A stretch of DNA of 64,000 bases from Antarctobacter heliothermus (GTDB taxonomy: Bacteria > Pseudomonadota > Alphaproteobacteria > Rhodobacterales > Rhodobacteraceae). The DNA is taken from the NCBI RefSeq assembly GCF_900188425.1, contig NZ_FZON01000015.1:1-64000 (forward strand), written 5' to 3'. Each line of letters begins with the position of its first letter. The first letter of the stretch is position 1. The translations under genes were made by a program, and so were the position numbers. The notes below the pieces were generated by a model that made no database searches, was not told the DNA's origin, and was given only the letters and a program-made list of their open reading frames with translations. Positions 55,452-62,617 of the stretch are shown one piece after another.

Positions 55452-56465
55452 TCACATTGCCGTCATCGCGGCGGTCTCTGCCCCGCTGTGGTAGATGCCC
55501 GCCCAGTAGGGCTGGCTCGCGTCGAAACTCAGCGCGCCGTCGTGGACCGCGCCCGCATGCCGGTGCCGGCCGTCATGCAGCCGGTGGCGCGTGAGCGTGA
55601 TCGGCATCGCCGTGTCGGCCGCCGGCGGCTGGCCCGCGCCATGGGTGATGCCCGAATGCCGGAACCGGCCGTCATGGGCCGGCGCGATCTCCATCCGGTC
55701 GGACTGGCCAAGGTCGATCCCGATCCGGGTGCGCACGCGCACGGCGTCGTGACGCCCCTCGATGTCGGTCCAGCCGGCATAGGCCACGGCCCCGCCGTGA
55801 TCCTGCGCGCCGTCATGGGCGAGGCGCATCGCATCCTCGTGCTGCGTCGTGCCGTCATAACGCCGCCCCCAGGGCAGGACGTCGGAGGCGGTGTGCGCGA
55901 CCTCGGTCTCGATGTCCTCGGCCAGCTCGGCGGTGTCGGCCACGCCGACCCGGAAGGCGAGATCGGCAAGGTGCGAGCGCACCGGCTTGACCCGGCCGAC
56001 CGCGTCGATGACGCGCGCCACGCCCTCGTCGCTCAGCCCGCGCCATTCGCCAAGGTCGAGGGTCAGGGTGAACATGGCCCAGCGGGTGCCGCCGCCATAG
56101 GTTTCGGCCCCGGCATGGGTCTCGGTGGCGTCGTAGCGCGCAACCGGCAGGCCCTCGTCGATCTCGACCTCGGCAAAGCCGATGGCCTTGAGCGCATCGC
56201 GCAGCGCGGCCGGCGTGCCCTTGCGGCGATGCACGGCGACCGAGCGGCGCAGCGTCTGGCGCTTGACCGCCTCGGGCCAGTCGGTCTCCCAGTTGTCGAC
56301 CGAGAGCGCCCAGGCCAGCCAGGGCAGATGCGCGGCCGGACAGGTGTCGGGGTTCCACAGGTGGCGCACCGGCACCGCCATCTCGTCGAGGCGCAGGCCG
56401 GCACGCTCGACGCCGCGCTCGGCCTCGGTGGCGTTGGGCGGCAGGAGAGAGGCGAACTCAGACAT
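55452..56465 (-). CDS. Phage tail protein I, with a His/Asp-rich repeat extension
   Basis: 337 residues; P2 GpI is about half that. Residues 1-190 match the GpI family (LLPPNATEAERGVERAGLRLDEMAVPVRHLWNPDTCP; VHRRKGTPAALRDALKAIGF). Residues ~197-330 contain several HDG-centred units (HDGAQDHGGA, HDGRFRHSGITHGAG, HDGRHRHAGAVHDGA), probably beta-turn repeats. GpI links baseplate wedges to fibres, so the extension may help attach the fibre set. Overlaps gpJ by 8 bp. Confidence 0.85.
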   Translation of the reverse strand: MSEFASLLPPNATEAERGVERAGLRLDEMAVPVRHLWNPDTCPAAHLPWLAWALSVDNWETDWPEAVKRQTLRRSVAVHRRKGTPAALRDALKAIGFAEVEIDEGLPVARYDATETHAGAETYGGGTRWAMFTLTLDLGEWRGLSDEGVARVIDAVGRVKPVRSHLADLAFRVGVADTAELAEDIETEVAHTASDVLPWGRRYDGTTQHEDAMRLAHDGAQDHGGAVAYAGWTDIEGRHDAVRVRTRIGIDLGQSDRMEIAPAHDGRFRHSGITHGAGQPPAADTAMPITLTRHRLHDGRHRHAGAVHDGALSFDASQPYWAGIYHSGAETAAMTAM

Positions 56466-57360
56466 CGCGACCTCCCACGCTCACGGAGATACTGCCGCAA
56501 TGGGCGGCCTGGGTGTCGTCGACCACGATGTCGGCGGCCGGCTGGATCAGCTCGACGCGCTGGACGCCCTCGACATGCAGCGCGGCAAAGAGGCCCGAGC
56601 GCGTGATGTCGTGGCCGATCCGGTGGTGGCGGGTCGCGAACGCCTCGACCGAGGCACGCGCCGCGGCGGCAACCACGTCTGCGTCGGGGCCGTGATAGAG
56701 CGTGAGCTCGGCCTCGATCGTGTAGTCGACCACGGCCGCGCTGGACACGGTGACGTGATCGGTCAGCGGGCGCACGTCCTCGGCGCCGACGGCCGCCTCG
56801 ACCGCGTCCACCAGGTCCTGCGGCGCGGTGCCGTCGCCCTCGGAGGCCAGCACCGTGACCAGAACCTCGCCGGCGCCCGGCGAGATCACGCTGGCATCGC
56901 GCACGCGCTCGTCGGCGGCGCGGGCATGGAAGAGATAGGCGCCCTCGGGGCCGGCCACGCTCTGCGCCTCGAGCGACAGCTGCACCCGCTGGCGCAGCGC
57001 GTCGTCGGCCTCCATCACCGCCGGGATCGGCGGGACGGCGTCGGGGTCGCCGGGCGAGATCGTGAGCCGCTCGACACCGAAGAGCGCGGCGAGGTTGTCG
57101 AGGTCCGCCCCGCTGGCGCGTGCCAGCATCACGGCCTCGGCCGCGTCATTGACCCGCTGGCGCAGCAGCAGCTCGCGATAGGCGAATGCCTCGATCAGCT
57201 TGACCACCGGCTCGCTTTCCAGCGCCAGCACATCGGCGAGCTCGGGCGCGGCCGCCTCGACATCGGCCTTGATGGCCGCGACGATGGCCTCGTAGTCGAG
57301 GGTTTCGACGACATCGGGGGGTGTGAGTGCCGACAGGTCGATCTGGACGAAGCGGCTCAT
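56458..57360 (-). CDS. Baseplate assembly protein J
   Basis: 300 residues, P2 GpJ / Mu gp47 family: APELADVLALESEPVVKLIEAFAYRELLLRQRVNDAAEAVMLARASGADLDNLAALFGVERL and DALRQRVQLSLEAQSVAGPEGAYLFHARAAD (landmarks). It builds the wedge arms of the baseplate. Start 57360 overlaps the gpW stop (ATGA). Confidence 0.88.
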   Translation of the reverse strand: MSRFVQIDLSALTPPDVVETLDYEAIVAAIKADVEAAAPELADVLALESEPVVKLIEAFAYRELLLRQRVNDAAEAVMLARASGADLDNLAALFGVERLTISPGDPDAVPPIPAVMEADDALRQRVQLSLEAQSVAGPEGAYLFHARAADERVRDASVISPGAGEVLVTVLASEGDGTAPQDLVDAVEAAVGAEDVRPLTDHVTVSSAAVVDYTIEAELTLYHGPDADVVAAAARASVEAFATRHHRIGHDITRSGLFAALHVEGVQRVELIQPAADIVVDDTQAAHCGSISVSVGGRDV

Positions 57361-57695
57361 GCGCCACCTCCCAGGGCGGTGCGCACCGCCCGGGTGACGC
57401 CGGCGACGTCGCCCTCGACCACCAGGTCGAAGCGCCCGGCCTCGGCCCGCTCCACCTGGACGCGGCGCGCGCGGAAGCGCGGCTCCCACTCGGCGAGCGC
57501 CTCGGCGGTGGCAAGGAAGATGTCGACGACCGTCTCGCCGTTCATCGGCTGGTCGACGATCTCGGCCAGGCGCGAGCCGTAGTCGCGCCGCATGACCCGG
57601 CTGCCCACCGGCGTCATCAGGATATCCGCGATCGACTGCTCCAGGTGCGCGGCGTCGTCGATCCGGCGCAGGGATGTGGTTGCAAGCCCCGCCAT
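57357..57695 (-). CDS. Baseplate assembly protein W (GPW/gp25 family)
   Basis: 112 residues: IDDAAHLEQSIADILMTPVGSRVMRRDYGSRL and NGETVVDIFLATAEALAEWEPRF match the gp25/GpW lysozyme-like fold of the baseplate inner ring. It anchors the sheath to the baseplate. ATG 57695 with GGGAAG upstream is preferred to the GTG one codon earlier; TGATG overlap with gpV. Confidence 0.87.
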   Translation of the reverse strand: MAGLATTSLRRIDDAAHLEQSIADILMTPVGSRVMRRDYGSRLAEIVDQPMNGETVVDIFLATAEALAEWEPRFRARRVQVERAEAGRFDLVVEGDVAGVTRAVRTALGGGA

Positions 57696-58144
57696 CACTG
57701 CGGCTTCCCGGTGACCGAGCCGATGCTCTCGGGGTGGATGTGATTGACCAGGCTGATGCCGTTCGCGATCACGTCCTGGGTGACCGTGACGGTGCCGTCG
57801 ATCTTGATGTCGCCGATGATCGACAGGATCGAGCCGCCGAGATCGATGGTCGGGGTGGCCGCATCGGGCGCCACGGCGCCCCCGTCAACGGGGATTGAAG
57901 GGCCGATGAAGGCCCGCTCCATGTCGCCCCGCGGGGCATAGACCACGACCTGCTCGCCCGGCGAGGGCATCCACTGGAACCGGACGGTTCCCGAGCGCAG
58001 CTGCGTGACGGGCAGCGGCTGGGTGTCGAGCCCGCCGATGCGCACACGGGCACGGTTGGCGCCGGTGTCGATCGCGGTGACCGCGCCGACCTGGACGATA
58101 TTGGTGGCACGGCGATCGGCCTCGGCGTGCTGGAACCCAGCCAT
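57695..58144 (-). CDS. Baseplate spike protein V
   Basis: 149 residues. The OB domain is seen in RATNIVQVGAVTAIDTGANRARVRIGG and FQWMPSPGEQVVVYAPRGD; then a repeat-type spike (IDLGGSILSIIGDIKIDGTVTVTQDVIANG) and the tip VNHIHPE. The HxH motif is like that of P2 and phi92 spike tips, where six histidines of the trimer bind iron. It punctures the target outer membrane. Confidence 0.88.
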   Translation of the reverse strand: MAGFQHAEADRRATNIVQVGAVTAIDTGANRARVRIGGLDTQPLPVTQLRSGTVRFQWMPSPGEQVVVYAPRGDMERAFIGPSIPVDGGAVAPDAATPTIDLGGSILSIIGDIKIDGTVTVTQDVIANGISLVNHIHPESIGSVTGKPQ

Positions 58145-58701
58145 CAGCTCGCCCCTCCAATCTCGGTGTAGTCGCCCTCATGCTCGGCGCCGACCTCCGG
58201 GGCCTGGCCGAGATAGAGCTCGATCGCCAGCGGCTCGGGTGTCGTGTAGCCCTGCACGACGGCGGGCTGCGACCAGGTGACGGCCCAGAGGCTCGTCGCC
58301 GCGTCGCGCGTCTCGGGGGTGACCAGCGATTGCAGGCGCACGGCGCGCGCCTGGCCGAGCGCACTCTCGCCCCAGGCGTTGTCGGGGATCATGCTCAGCA
58401 GCACCTGGCCGATATTGGCCGCCGCCGCGTCGCGAGGCAGGCCGAGCCGGTCCTTGGTGACGATGAAGGCCGCCATGTCGAGCAGGAAGCCGTGATGCGG
58501 CCCGGTCCAGTCCTGCTCCTGGCGCGCGCCGAGATGGGCGACCAGAACGGCCGGGTGGCGGATGGACTGCTTGCGCAGCTCGCCCACGGAAAACCGCCCC
58601 GCGATGCCGCGGCATTCGGCGAGATCGGGGATCCGCGTGGCCACCTGCGTGGCGATGACGTCGGGCAGCGTGGCAAGGAGATCGTCGCGCACTTCGCTCA
58701 T
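58144..58701 (-). CDS. Mu gp37-like (DUF1834) tail protein
   Basis: 185 residues. RHPAVLVAHLGARQEQDW, MAAFIVTKDRLGLPRDAAAANIGQVL and ATSLWAVTWSQPAVVQ are consistent with the gp37/DUF1834 family, which lies after gp36 in Mu-type genomes and is thought to act at the head-tail or tail terminator region. TGATG overlap with gpV, ATGA with gpG. Confidence 0.75.
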   Translation of the reverse strand: MSEVRDDLLATLPDVIATQVATRIPDLAECRGIAGRFSVGELRKQSIRHPAVLVAHLGARQEQDWTGPHHGFLLDMAAFIVTKDRLGLPRDAAAANIGQVLLSMIPDNAWGESALGQARAVRLQSLVTPETRDAATSLWAVTWSQPAVVQGYTTPEPLAIELYLGQAPEVGAEHEGDYTEIGGAS

Positions 58702-59177
58702 TGCAGCAGGTCTCCCAGCCGGTCGGCGACGAAGGTCTCGATCTCCTGGCGATCATCGTCCGACAGCCCCAGATAGGGGCGCGCCGGGATGTCGCCGAAT
58801 GGGATGGGGCTGCCGCGCGAGGTGTTGCCGAAGGCGCCCTGGGCGGCGCCGAACTGGTGCACCGCGGCATAGACCATGTTGCTGCCGACCTCGACCTCGG
58901 TCGGGCTGGCGTAGCGCTGGATGCTTTCCAGCAGGCCGGGGTTGCCCGAGGCCACGAGCAGCGAGTGCTGGGCGCGGCGGGTGGCGGCGTAGTCGGCCGA
59001 CCAGTCCGCCCAGGGCGTGCCGTCCGGCGCGGTCTTCTCGTCGGCGATGCGCACCTTGGTGCTGTCCTCGACGATCGCGCCGACCTCATCGAGGATCTGC
59101 GCGGCGTCGAAGCCCGCCAGGCGCTGCAGCCCGTCGAGCGCGGCCTCCATGCCTTCGGTGGTCAGAGTGACAGCCAT
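58698..59177 (-). CDS. Phage virion morphogenesis protein (Mu gpG-like)
   Basis: 159 residues with the phage virion morphogenesis pattern: LVASGNPGLLESIQRYASPTEVEVGSNMVYAAVHQFG and IPARPYLGLSDDDRQEIETFVADRLGDLL (landmarks). In Mu and P2 relatives it is involved in tail completion or head-tail joining. Start 59177 shares a base with the stop of the fused ORF upstream (TGATG). Confidence 0.8.
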   Translation of the reverse strand: MAVTLTTEGMEAALDGLQRLAGFDAAQILDEVGAIVEDSTKVRIADEKTAPDGTPWADWSADYAATRRAQHSLLVASGNPGLLESIQRYASPTEVEVGSNMVYAAVHQFGAAQGAFGNTSRGSPIPFGDIPARPYLGLSDDDRQEIETFVADRLGDLLQ

Positions 59178-59695
59178 CAGAACCCCCGCATCTTGTCGCG
59201 CGAGAACAGCCGCTCGGGGCCGTGGCGCACGACCGGGGTCGGGCCGTCGCCTTCGCCATCGCCGTCGGGGTCGGCTTCGAGCGAGGGCAGGTGCAGCGCG
59301 GCGCGGCCCTCGGCGATCCGCTTTAGATGATCGCGGCCGTCCTCGTAGCGCCGGCGGTGCTCGTCGGAGAGCACGTCGCGCGAGAGCGCCAGGCGGTAGA
59401 GCGCGAAGTCGACGGCGATCTGGCGCAGGATGCCCGGCACCTCGGGCAGCGGCAGGCGGTAGCGCACGGCGAGGTAGCTGTCGATCTCGTCGCTGGCCTG
59501 GCGGACACGTCCCGAGCCGGGGTCGAACCCCGACGCCTTGAGGCGATCCACCACCAGCCGCAGGTCGGCCTCGGTCATGTCGCGCATGCTCGCCTTGCCC
59601 GTCGCGGCCTGCTGGAGGTCGCGGCGGGCATCGGCATCGAGGCCCAGCTCGCGGCACCCGACATGGATCAGCTTCTGAAGGTCGCGCGCGCCCAT
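59177..59695 (-). CDS. In-frame fusion of GemA N-terminus with Mu gp36-like protein (DUF1320)
   Basis: 172 residues. Residues 1-57 (LQKLIHVGCRELGLDADARRDLQQAATGKASMRDMTEADLRLVVDRLKASGF, landmark) are the start of GemA/DUF1018, an early regulator. From residue ~66 (ASDEIDSYLAVRYRLPLPEV; VLRRLACD-like ILRQIAVDFALYRL; RRYEDGRDHLKRIAEG; FSRDKMRGF) it is gp36/DUF1320, normally encoded just after the major capsid gene. Junction about 59498-59524. Everything that belongs between them in Mu (late activators, lysis, terminase, portal, head) is absent. Confidence 0.82.
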   Translation of the reverse strand: MGARDLQKLIHVGCRELGLDADARRDLQQAATGKASMRDMTEADLRLVVDRLKASGFDPGSGRVRQASDEIDSYLAVRYRLPLPEVPGILRQIAVDFALYRLALSRDVLSDEHRRRYEDGRDHLKRIAEGRAALHLPSLEADPDGDGEGDGPTPVVRHGPERLFSRDKMRGF

Positions 59696-59696
59696 G

Positions 59697-59840
59697 TCAT
59701 GCCCCGCCCATGCCCAGTTCGACGCGAAGCTGTTCCTGCCGGGCCAGCAGTTCGAGCTCGCGGCCCACGTCGCCGCGGTCGTTCGCCACCGCGATACCCC
59801 ACTGGATGCGCCAGTATTCGTCCATCTTGTCGGCCTTCAT
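59697..59840 (-). CDS. Small early prophage protein
   Basis: 47 residues, acidic (MDEYWRIQWGIAVANDRGDVG). GGGAGGA lies just ahead of the ATG. It ends one base before the GemA-gp36 fusion start. No function recognised. Confidence 0.55.
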   Translation of the reverse strand: MKADKMDEYWRIQWGIAVANDRGDVGRELELLARQEQLRVELGMGGA

Positions 59841-59869
59841 GGTCAGTCCTCCCTGTTTGTGTTCACGGC

Positions 59870-60520
59870 TCACACCCTCGCCAGGTCGAGCACGACCGGC
59901 TCCCACGCCGCCTCGGCGTGATCGCGCATGTAGCAGCGCACATAGGTCTTCGAGCCGACCACCCGCATCGCGTCGCGGATCGCCGACATGGCGCGCTGCC
60001 AGCGGGCGTCCTCGATCTCCAGGCGCAGGAGCATGAAGATTTCCGAGCGGTTGATCTGGCCTTCCTTGTCGGTGTTGAAGGCGCGGGTGACGATCGCGCG
60101 GATTTCCGGGCGGGCGTCGGCCGCCCACTCGTTGAGGCACTCATCGATCAGCGTCTTGGCGATCTGCAGCTCCGGCCCGAAATCCACCCGGTCGGCCACC
60201 GCGATCTGCACCTTGAAGCAGCCATCATAGGACATCAGCGTCTTGTTGCCCTTCGCGCCGCCCAGCGTGAGCTCGTATTCCTGGGCGAGCAGTGCCTCCA
60301 GATCGCCCACATCCTCGAAGACATGCGCCTTGAAGCGCTGCATCTGCGCGCTCAGCGCCTTGGCATAGCCGACGATCTTGCGCACCGTCTCGTCCTGCAG
60401 CTGATCCTGCGCCTTGACGACCTCGACCGGCACGAGCGCGCCCTTGGCGTCGCGCATGTAGGTCTTGCCGTCCATCTCGATCCTGCCCGACTGGATCGGG
60501 GCTGGCTCATGTTCCGTCAT
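59870..60520 (-). CDS. DUF3164 family early protein
   Basis: 216 residues: GALVPVEVVKAQDQLQDETVRKIVGYAKALSAQMQRFKAHVFEDVGDLEALLAQEY (landmark), GNKTLMSYDGCFKVQIAVADRVDFGPELQIAKTLIDECL and ARWQRAMSAIRDAMRVVGSKTYVRCY. This family is found only in Mu-like early regions; databases often misname it as sulfate transport. It may act in transposition or host takeover. Overlaps the previous gene (ATGA). Confidence 0.75.
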   Translation of the reverse strand: MTEHEPAPIQSGRIEMDGKTYMRDAKGALVPVEVVKAQDQLQDETVRKIVGYAKALSAQMQRFKAHVFEDVGDLEALLAQEYELTLGGAKGNKTLMSYDGCFKVQIAVADRVDFGPELQIAKTLIDECLNEWAADARPEIRAIVTRAFNTDKEGQINRSEIFMLLRLEIEDARWQRAMSAIRDAMRVVGSKTYVRCYMRDHAEAAWEPVVLDLARV

Positions 60521-60741
60521 TGATCGTCTCCTGTTGAAGAGGGGGTTGAAGGGGCGGCGATCGCCCCCTTGTGAAGCTCCTCGGACGAGGCCAGCGCGCC
60601 GGAGAGCACCAGCAGGCAGGCCATCGCGTCGATCTCCTCCATCGTGCAGAGCGTGGTGCCGCGCGCGCCGAGCAGGTCGATCTTGTGGGCCGCCTTCGCC
60701 GCCAGGCGCAGCATCTCGCCTTCGGTGAACCGCTCAGGCAT
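60517..60741 (-). CDS. Small early prophage protein
   Basis: 74 residues starting MPERFTEGEMLRLAAKAAHKI. ATG 60741 has GGAGG five bases upstream; the ATG at 60753 does not. Probable alpha-helical protein of unknown function in the overlapping early operon. Confidence 0.55.
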   Translation of the reverse strand: MPERFTEGEMLRLAAKAAHKIDLLGARGTTLCTMEEIDAMACLLVLSGALASSEELHKGAIAAPSTPSSTGDDQ

Positions 60742-61084
60742 CGGCGCCTCCATCGTCGAGACCCGCGTCGACCAGGTCGTCGCGGGTGATCGCGAGCAGC
60801 AGCGCGCCGCTGAGCTCGGAGATCGACATGCCGCGCGCGGCCGCATGCGGGGCGAGCGCCTCGCGCAGCCCGGCGGGCGGGTCGCAGATCACGAAGCGGG
60901 TCCGCCCGATGCGTCCGGACCCGGGCGGGGCGTGCGGGATGTCGGCACCCTTGCGCCGCTCGTAGCTCAGCAGGCAGGACACGGTGTTCGCATCCAGCCC
61001 CATGCGGGCCGCGATCTCGCGCGGGGGATTGCCCTGCCGCGCCAGCGCGATGATCTCGTCGCGTTCAGCCATCGGTGCCGCCAT
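60734..61084 (-). CDS. Early prophage HTH protein
   Basis: 116 residues. The N-terminus (DEIIALARQGNPPREIAARMGLDANTVSCLLSYERRKG) forms a sigma/resolvase-type helix-turn-helix. The C-terminal half (RFVICDPPAGLREALAPHAAARGMSISELSGALL) resembles a small ribbon-helix or degenerate domain. GGGAGG precedes ATG 61084. A regulator of early genes is likely. Confidence 0.6.
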   Translation of the reverse strand: MAAPMAERDEIIALARQGNPPREIAARMGLDANTVSCLLSYERRKGADIPHAPPGSGRIGRTRFVICDPPAGLREALAPHAAARGMSISELSGALLLAITRDDLVDAGLDDGGADA

Positions 61085-61454
61085 CGCCGCCTCCCTTGTT
61101 GATCGGGCAGCGGTTGCAGGCCCGGAACATGGTCACGTTGCGGGTGTTGGCATTGGACAGCTTGCGCGACTTCGCGCGCCAGTGCCGGCACTCGTCCAGC
61201 GGCATCATGCCCATGGCCGGGCAATCGACGGTCTGCGCCTCGAACGCGCCGCGATAGAGGTCCTCGACCCGCGCCATATCGCCCGGGTACTTGCCCGCGA
61301 TCACGTTCGAGATCAGCGCCGCGGAAACGCCCATGCGCTTGGCCACGCGGTTCTGGCTGGTCTCCGCGCAGGCGCGCGCCAACCCCTCGACCCAGTCGGG
61401 AATATCGCCGCCATAGGCCGCGCGGGCGCGCTCGATCGGTGTCACCTGGTTCAT
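61065..61454 (-). CDS. Early prophage HTH regulator with Cys pair
   Basis: 129 residues. DWVEGLARACAETSQNRVAKRMGVSAALISNVIAGKYPG is a Cro/C1-type helix-turn-helix. The C-terminus has CPAMG ... ECRHWRAKS ... CNRCPINKG, four Cys and a His that could bind a metal. Proteins of this plan recur in Mu-like early regions. ATGA overlap with the upstream gene. Confidence 0.65.
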   Translation of the reverse strand: MNQVTPIERARAAYGGDIPDWVEGLARACAETSQNRVAKRMGVSAALISNVIAGKYPGDMARVEDLYRGAFEAQTVDCPAMGMMPLDECRHWRAKSRKLSNANTRNVTMFRACNRCPINKGGGDGGTDG

Positions 61455-61816
61455 GCGACACCTCCGGCGATGTAGGCGTACTCGCCGCGGTTGTCGTCCC
61501 AGACGGCGCGCACCCGCTTCTCGCGCGGCGGGCGCGGGCCGGTGTCGCGCACCAGGCGGTAGACGGCCAGCCGACCCTTGGGCTGCGCCTTGCGCTCGAC
61601 CCGCAGATAGCCGGCATTGGCGAGCATCCGGCAGTAGTCGCGCGCAGCCCCTTCCGAGACCGGCACGCTGCTTGTGTTGGCGTGCATCGCCACGTCGCGG
61701 TAGGTGAAGGCCCCCAGCCCGCGAATGGCGCGCCACATGTTGCCCTGGGGCGTGGCGGCGCGGACCCGGCGCACCCCCCGCACGGCAGTGTCCTTCGGGT
61801 TCCGGTCTTGCGTCAT
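61451..61816 (-). CDS. Early prophage winged-helix-like protein
   Basis: 121 residues. The core (AIRGLGAFTYRDVAMHANTSSVPVSEGAARDYCRMLANAGYLRVERK) has the spacing of a winged helix, with GRLAVYRLVRDTGP as the wing. Starts inside the MuB stop (ATGA). It probably acts in early regulation or replication, but its role is unknown. Confidence 0.6.
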   Translation of the reverse strand: MTQDRNPKDTAVRGVRRVRAATPQGNMWRAIRGLGAFTYRDVAMHANTSSVPVSEGAARDYCRMLANAGYLRVERKAQPKGRLAVYRLVRDTGPRPPREKRVRAVWDDNRGEYAYIAGGVA

Positions 61817-62556
61817 GCCGAAATCCTCCGTGCGTCGGGCGTGATGCCGGTGAAGAAGTCGCGCCGCCCCCAGTCCTCGAGCGTCAGGCGGTCGAGGTTG
61901 CGGGTGGCGGCGATCTCGCGGGCGAGCTCGAGGTTCTCCACGATCCGCCGCGCCGAGCCGCCCGAGGCGGTGCGCATCTTGGCCAGCAGGGGCGCGTCGA
62001 TCTCGACCTCGGGGCAGCGGATGCGGCGCAGCAGGTCGAAGTCGTCATCGTCCGCGGGCTCGGCCGCGACCCAGCTCAGGATGCGGCCGTGCACCCGCTC
62101 CCACTTGCGCAGCTTCTGCGGCAGGAGCTCCTCGCCGATCAGGATGACCGGCACGAAGGAGCTCTCGTAGATGTCGCGCACGATCTCGATCATGCCCTTC
62201 TTGACCAGGAAGTCGGCCTCGTCGATCAGGAGCGGCACGCCCTCGCGCGCCAGCACCTCGGCGATCTGGTCGACCATGTCGCCGATCACCTTCGCGGGAT
62301 GCACGCCCAGCTCGGCGAGGATCGCCTGGCAGAGCTTCTTCTGGGTCCAGACCGACTTGACCTGGACGACGCATGCCTGCTCCTCGTTGGCGACGTAGAC
62401 GCTGGCGGTCGTCTTCCCCAGCCCCGACGGGCCGTAGAAGCAGCCCATGCCGGGCAGCCCGTGGCCGCGGTTTTCCAGTCGGCGCACGAGCGTCAGGAAC
62501 GCGGTCACGTTCCGCATCGGCGCCAGTGTATTGTATAAAGCTCTTGTCTCTGCCAT
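61813..62556 (-). CDS. MuB-like AAA+ ATPase, transposition target-capture protein
   Basis: 247 residues. Walker A GPSGLGKTTA, Walker B PLLIDEADFL, sensor-1 region FVPVILIGEELLP, Arg-rich sensor region ASGGSARRIVENL. Like Mu B it should coat target DNA, deliver the target to the transposase and give immunity to self-insertion. ATG 62556 is preferred (GCGAGG upstream) over GTG 62580. The N-terminal HTH domain of Mu B is absent. Confidence 0.85.
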   Translation of the reverse strand: MAETRALYNTLAPMRNVTAFLTLVRRLENRGHGLPGMGCFYGPSGLGKTTASVYVANEEQACVVQVKSVWTQKKLCQAILAELGVHPAKVIGDMVDQIAEVLAREGVPLLIDEADFLVKKGMIEIVRDIYESSFVPVILIGEELLPQKLRKWERVHGRILSWVAAEPADDDDFDLLRRIRCPEVEIDAPLLAKMRTASGGSARRIVENLELAREIAATRNLDRLTLEDWGRRDFFTGITPDARRISA

Positions 62557-62617
62557 CTTCACCTCGCTTGTGTTAAGCACCGGCGCGGTCGGGCGGGCTG
62601 GCCCGCCGCGCCACCTT

